The notes under the pieces are model-generated. The model was not told the DNA's origin, ran no database searches, and saw nothing but the letters and a program-made list of their open reading frames with translations. From positions 1-28,851 of the forward strand of contig JADJUV010000115.1 of the NCBI GenBank assembly GCA_016716885.1: a stretch of DNA of 28,851 nucleotides. The letters run 5' to 3'. This document shows, piece after piece, positions 25,107-28,851 of the stretch. Source of the stretch: Candidatus Trichofilum aggregatum (GTDB taxonomy: Bacteria; Chloroflexota; Anaerolineae; Promineifilales; Promineifilaceae). Every line of letters starts with the position of its first letter. The stretch's first letter is position 1. The position numbers were made by a program, and so were the translations under genes.

Positions 25107-27914
25107 ATGGCAACTATCTTAGTTGTAGATGATAACGCCACCAACCGTGAATTTTTAGTGACCCTGTTAGGCTACAGCGGTCACCGCATGTTAGAAGCGG
25201 GCGATGGGATCATTGGGCTGGCCCTGACCCGGATCGAGCAACCTGACCTGGTTATTGCTGATATTCTGATGCCGACGATGGATGGTTTTGAGTTTGTCCG
25301 CCAACTGCGGGAAGACCGGGCTGTGGCCCATACACGGGTTATTTTTTGTACCGCCACCTATCTCAAAAGTGAAGCCCGCGCTCTGGCTGAAGCCTGCCAT
25401 GTCCGATATGTCCTCACCAAACCCATTGAACCCGAAATTGTATTGGATGTGGTGGCCCGGATCCTGGAAACAGCGGAACCAGCCTTGCCGCCTGTTTCAC
25501 CAACCAAAGAGGTGTTTAACCGGGAGCATTTGCGGGTACTTACTGACAAGCTGGCGGAGAAGGTGGACCAATTGCAGGAAAGCCAGGCCCAACTAGCGGG
25601 CATTATTGCCTCGGCGATGGATGCCATTATTAGTGTGGATGAGAGGCACCGGATCATCGTTTTTAACCAGGCGGCGGAGAAATTGTTTGACTATATGGCG
25701 GCCGATATTCTTGGCCAACCCTTAAGTGGGTTGATTCCCCAGGGTTTGCGTTTTGCCCGTGAGGAGTCAGGCCACGAATTTGGGTCAGATCATCAGGTGC
25801 ATGGGCCTATCAATACGCCGGGAAATTTGTTTGGTTTGCGGAGTGATGGCACGGAGTTTCCCATTGAAACGTCTATTTCCCAGGTTGAGGTGGCCGGACA
25901 CCGAATTTACACGGTGATTTTGCGCGATATTACGGAGCGTAAACAGCGGGAACGCCAACTGGAAGCAATTGCGACGGTGAGTGCGGCCTTACGTGCGGCC
26001 CATACGCGGGCGGAGATATTTCCTACGGTGTTGGATGTGGTGCATGAATTGTTGGCTGACGACGCGGCCGCGTTGTCTATCCTTGATCCCCTCACCGGCG
26101 AATTGGTCATCGTCTGGGCACAGGGTGGGTGGGTCAGCCGCATCAACGAGCGTATCCCCCCTGGCAAAGGGGTGAGCGGCCTTGTGGTGATCACCGGTCA
26201 GCTCTACTGGAGCAACGACATTCGCCACGAACCCCGTTATACCCGTCCTGACCTGATTGGTGAACTCAGGGCCGTGGCTTGTGCGCCCCTCATTGCTGAG
26301 GAGCACACCATCGGCGTGTTGTGGATGGCCCGCAAAAGCGAAATCACCCCGGAAGAAGTCCGGCTCCTTACCGCCATCAGTGATATTGCGGCCAATGCCA
26401 TTCAACGCATCACCTTACACGAACAAACCCAAGAACATGCCCGCCGTATCCAGCAAATTATAGATACGGTTCCCGAAGGGGTGCTTTTTCTGGACGCCAA
26501 CCAGCAGGTGGTTATGGCGAATCCGGCGGCCCAGACGTATCTTACCCTGTTGGCTCAGGCTCAGGTGGGTGATGTGTTAACCACGCTGGGCAATCGGCCT
26601 ATGGCGGAGCTATTGCGGGAGGTGGAGCCGGGTAAACCGTGGCCTCAACTTGATTTCCCTGAAGCCGAGCGCATTTTTGAAATGGCGGCCAACCCGCTGG
26701 CAATTGGCGCGGCCGCGGAAGGACAAGTCGTTGTCTTGCGTGATGTCACCGAAGTCCATGCCCAGGAGCGTTATTTGCAAGCCCAGGAACGGTTAGCCAC
26801 CGTGGGCCAACTGGCGGCGGGTGTGGCCCATGATTTGAACAACGTCTTGGCGGCCATCGTTCTGTACGCCCAAATGATTCAGATGGCGGCCGATCTGCCT
26901 GCCGCTCATGCCCCGCGCCTGGAAACAATTGTGCAACAGGCCCACCATGCCTCAGACCTGATCCATCAAATTCTGGACTTCAGTCGCAACTCGGTCATGA
27001 CCCGTTATCCGATTGATTTCTTGTTGCTGGTGCAGAAGGCGGTTAAGCTGTTCCAGCGCACCTTGCCCGAAAATATTGCCATTTCGCTGCACTACGCCCA
27101 AGAGAATTACCTGATTCAGGCGGATGCCACCCGCTTACAGCAGGTGATTATGAACCTGGCGGTGAATGCTCGCGACGCCATGCCCGATGGGGGCGACTTA
27201 CGGCTACTGTTGCAACGGCTGGTTCTGAAGGCGGATGAGAAGCCGCCTCTGCCCGATATGGTCCCGGGTGAATGGATCGCGTTTACCCTTACCGATACCG
27301 GTGCGGGTATTCGCCCCCAGGATTTACCCCGGATTTTTGATCCGTTTTTTACTACCAAACCGCCCGGTCAAGGCACGGGCCTGGGTTTGTCTCAGGTTTA
27401 TGGCATTGTCAAACAGCATGATGGTTCGATCACGGTACGCAGTGAGGTGGGCAAGGGCACAACGTTTACGATTTATTTGCCCGCCCTGGGCGAGGCTGAG
27501 GAACGGGTGGCTGTGTCTGAAGGGGAAACGTTGGTAAAGGGGCAGGGTGAGGTGATCCTAGTGGTGGAAGATAAGCAGGAGGTGCGGCAGGCCCTGACGG
27601 AGTTATTGGTGCTGTTGGATTACCGGGTTCTCGCGGCCGCGGACGGGCACCAGGCGTTAGACCTCTATGCTGCCCATGAGAACGAAATCGCCCTGGTATT
27701 GAGTGATATGGTGATGCCAGATATGGGCGGCGCCGAACTATACGCCCGGCTAAAGGCCAGCTACCCTGCCCTTAAAATGGTGATCACCACCGGGTATCCC
27801 TTGTACGAAGTGGGTAAAGAGCTTTTGCAACAAGGGGTCGTCGTGGGTATCCAGAAGCCCTTTGTGATCGGGCAGATTGCCCGGGTGGTGCGTGAGGCGC
27901 TAGATGTAGGGTGA
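25107..27914 (+). CDS. Hybrid histidine kinase, REC-PAS-GAF-PAS-HisKA-HATPase-REC
   Basis: 935 residues, cytoplasmic. N-terminal receiver with D52 (VIADILMPTMDG), then a PAS domain (about 165-285: IIASAMDAIISVDERHRIIVFNQAAEKLF), a GAF domain (about 295-440: EIFPTVLDVVHELL...GVLWMARK) and a second PAS-like region (IIDTVPEGVLFLDANQQVVMANPAA). The kinase core has H575 in GQLAAGVAHDLNNVLAA, the NtrB/ZraS-like H box, with ATP-binding NLAVNARDAM, DTGAGI and GTGLGL. A C-terminal receiver has D867 (VLSDMVMPDMGG). ATG 25107 has GAGG upstream; the frame runs back to 24927 through repeat DNA. It likely forms a phosphorelay with the two upstream genes. The output is unknown; no DNA-binding regulator is adjacent. 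Confidence 0.93.
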   Translation: MATILVVDDNATNREFLVTLLGYSGHRMLEAGDGIIGLALTRIEQPDLVIADILMPTMDGFEFVRQLREDRAVAHTRVIFCTATYLKSEARALAEACHVRYVLTKPIEPEIVLDVVARILETAEPALPPVSPTKEVFNREHLRVLTDKLAEKVDQLQESQAQLAGIIASAMDAIISVDERHRIIVFNQAAEKLFDYMAADILGQPLSGLIPQGLRFAREESGHEFGSDHQVHGPINTPGNLFGLRSDGTEFPIETSISQVEVAGHRIYTVILRDITERKQRERQLEAIATVSAALRAAHTRAEIFPTVLDVVHELLADDAAALSILDPLTGELVIVWAQGGWVSRINERIPPGKGVSGLVVITGQLYWSNDIRHEPRYTRPDLIGELRAVACAPLIAEEHTIGVLWMARKSEITPEEVRLLTAISDIAANAIQRITLHEQTQEHARRIQQIIDTVPEGVLFLDANQQVVMANPAAQTYLTLLAQAQVGDVLTTLGNRPMAELLREVEPGKPWPQLDFPEAERIFEMAANPLAIGAAAEGQVVVLRDVTEVHAQERYLQAQERLATVGQLAAGVAHDLNNVLAAIVLYAQMIQMAADLPAAHAPRLETIVQQAHHASDLIHQILDFSRNSVMTRYPIDFLLLVQKAVKLFQRTLPENIAISLHYAQENYLIQADATRLQQVIMNLAVNARDAMPDGGDLRLLLQRLVLKADEKPPLPDMVPGEWIAFTLTDTGAGIRPQDLPRIFDPFFTTKPPGQGTGLGLSQVYGIVKQHDGSITVRSEVGKGTTFTIYLPALGEAEERVAVSEGETLVKGQGEVILVVEDKQEVRQALTELLVLLDYRVLAAADGHQALDLYAAHENEIALVLSDMVMPDMGGAELYARLKASYPALKMVITTGYPLYEVGKELLQQGVVVGIQKPFVIGQIARVVREALDVG

Positions 27915-27926
27915 GAAGCGTACAGA

Positions 27927-27954
27927 TTGGTTCACTCTTCGGAGAGTGAACCAA
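27927..27954 (+). terminator. Hairpin after the hybrid kinase gene
   Basis: ttggttcactct (27927-27938) and agagtgaaccaa (27943-27954) pair perfectly across a 4-nt TCGG loop. There is no T run after it, so it may be a terminator-like stem or an attenuating hairpin rather than a classical intrinsic terminator. Confidence 0.6.
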
Positions 27955-27970
27955 CCTACTGAAATGAGGC

Positions 27971-27976
27971 TATAAT
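27971..27976 (+). promoter_or_regulatory. Candidate -10 box for the EAD-TIR gene
   Basis: tataat in the context ggctataatcccgc, similar to ggtataatccgc at 7551-7562. It is 51 nt before the ATG at 28027. No good -35 is seen. Confidence 0.4.
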
Positions 27977-28026
27977 CCCGCTGTGCTACGACTGAAAGAA
28001 GCACTGCACCACAGAGGGATAACCCC

Positions 28027-28851
28027 ATGCCGCCAGACCACGAACACCTTACCCAGATACGCCAACTCATCCATCGCTATTTTGATTTAGAGGAGTTTCG
28101 TACTCTCTGTGCCGATTTGGGTATCGGGTATGATGATTTGGGCGGGGAAGGGCGTGAGGCGCGGATGCGGGAGTTGGTGGCCTACTGTGCTCGAACGGGT
28201 CGCCTGGAACATCTCCTGGCCTTGTGTGCCCAACGCCGTCCCCACGTGGATTGGCCGCCACGCAACGACGGCCCCGCCCGCCAGACAGCCCCCACCCCGT
28301 TAAGCCCACCCGTGCAAAACCCGCGCCAGATTTTGTCAGCCACGCCCACCAGGATGCCGAGTTTGCCCAACGACTGGCGGCCGATTTGCGCCAACAAGGG
28401 TGGGACATCTGGATTGCCCCGCAGAGTATCCGCCCTGGTGAGCGGTGGGTAACAGCGATTAACCGGGGATTGGCGGAAAGTGGTATCTTTTTGCTGGTGC
28501 TGACCCCAGCGGCGGTGCAGTCCCGTTGGGTGGAGCAGGAAACGGATGCGGCTATTAGCCTGGCCCATCATGGCGAAATCCGTTTTATTCCCTGGATGTA
28601 AGCCACCCGCAAACCCCGCTCTGGCGAACCTATCAATGGATTTCTTCTTCAGAGTGATTACTCAATCGGGTTAGAGCAACTTGGACGGACATTACGGTTT
28701 GAAACCCTGACGCCGGTGGCGGGGCAGACGCGGGTGTGGGCGAAGGATGGCAAGGTAATGGTGTATGTGCCAGCCGGGGAGTTTTGTATGGAGAAAATGA
28801 ACAGAAGATGCACCTGGATAGTTTTGGATAGACAAACCCCGTGACGAATGC
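28027..28851 (+). pseudogene. EAD-TIR-FGE-like conflict protein, multiply frameshifted and cut by the window end
   Basis: ATG 28027 follows AGAGGGA. The first frame encodes an effector-associated domain (FDLEEFRTLCADLGIGYDDL, then REARMRELVAYCARTGRLEHLL), a death-fold-like adaptor domain. Near 28250-28340 the frame shifts and a TIR-type domain follows (DFVSHAHQDAEFAQRLAADL, IRPGERWVTAINRGL, LTPAAVQSRWVEQET), interrupted by a stop at 28599. The continuation DVSHPQTPLWRTYQWIS is in another frame, then SDYSIGLEQLGRTLRFE in a third. The last part, VWAKDGKVMVYVPAGEF, is the start of a formylglycine-generating-enzyme (FGE/sulfatase-modifying) fold, again disturbed near 28800-28840. This domain order is known from predicted bacterial immune proteins. 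Whether it is decay or poor sequence is open. Confidence 0.7.

Overview
The window reads as one stretch of a moderately GC-rich bacterial chromosome, most probably from the phylum Chloroflexota (Anaerolineae/Ardenticatenia-like filamentous lineages). This is an inference. It rests on the DUF2723 membrane protein, the Ser/Thr-kinase fused to a STAND ATPase, the effector-associated-domain/TIR/FGE-type gene, the relaxed start signals, and intergenic spaces packed with short word-like hairpin repeats. There is no rRNA, tRNA, CRISPR array or intact transposase.

Layout. (1) 1-6038, plus strand: an M24 aminopeptidase, a decayed antitoxin locus read into a GT4 glycosyltransferase, a large DUF2723 (GT117-like) membrane protein carrying three tandem repeats and a frameshift, and a twice-frameshifted AT-richer membrane gene. 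(2) 6128-7510, minus: an M20 dipeptidase. (3) 7765-9984, plus: the housekeeping block scpB - RsuA/RluB-type pseudouridine synthase - cmk. (4) 10067-13549, minus: a 1160-residue kinase/STAND/TPR protein, divergent from an enterochelin-esterase-like hydrolase (13639-14679). (5) 21773-14887, minus: a sulfur-respiration and sulfur-import unit made of an ArsR repressor, an octaheme tetrathionate-reductase-family cytochrome, a seven-heme cytochrome fused to a b561-type quinol module, a YeeE/YedE transporter half and a YeeE/YedE-rhodanese fusion. A perfect ATTC-N8-GAAT box, the known site of sulfide/persulfide-sensing ArsR regulators, lies upstream of arsR. (6) 22362-27914, plus: RidA, then a phosphorelay of PAS kinase, single-domain receiver and REC-PAS-GAF-PAS-kinase-REC hybrid. 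(7) 28027 to the edge: an EAD-TIR-FGE-like conflict gene broken by several frameshifts.

Three signals stand out beyond the genes. First, the octamer GCGGCCGC occurs about 51 times by hand count, mostly as CGCGGCCGCG, spread through almost every gene; this resembles the cyanobacterial HIP1 phenomenon with a different word. Second, nearly every gene junction holds a hairpin built from a short repeated word that differs from junction to junction, and similar word cassettes also sit inside genes at domain linkers. One element, present twice, has conserved flanks and a non-homologous but self-complementary core. Third, the DUF2723 gene carries 10-, 7- and 8-nt tandem repeats of about four units each, a layout that could switch the gene on and off.

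Sequence quality needs care. A roughly 285-bp C/G-only block (22055-22341), a homopolymer-smeared repeat (16185-16245) and single-base indels in G runs look like consensus errors. Several apparently broken genes may therefore be intact in the organism.
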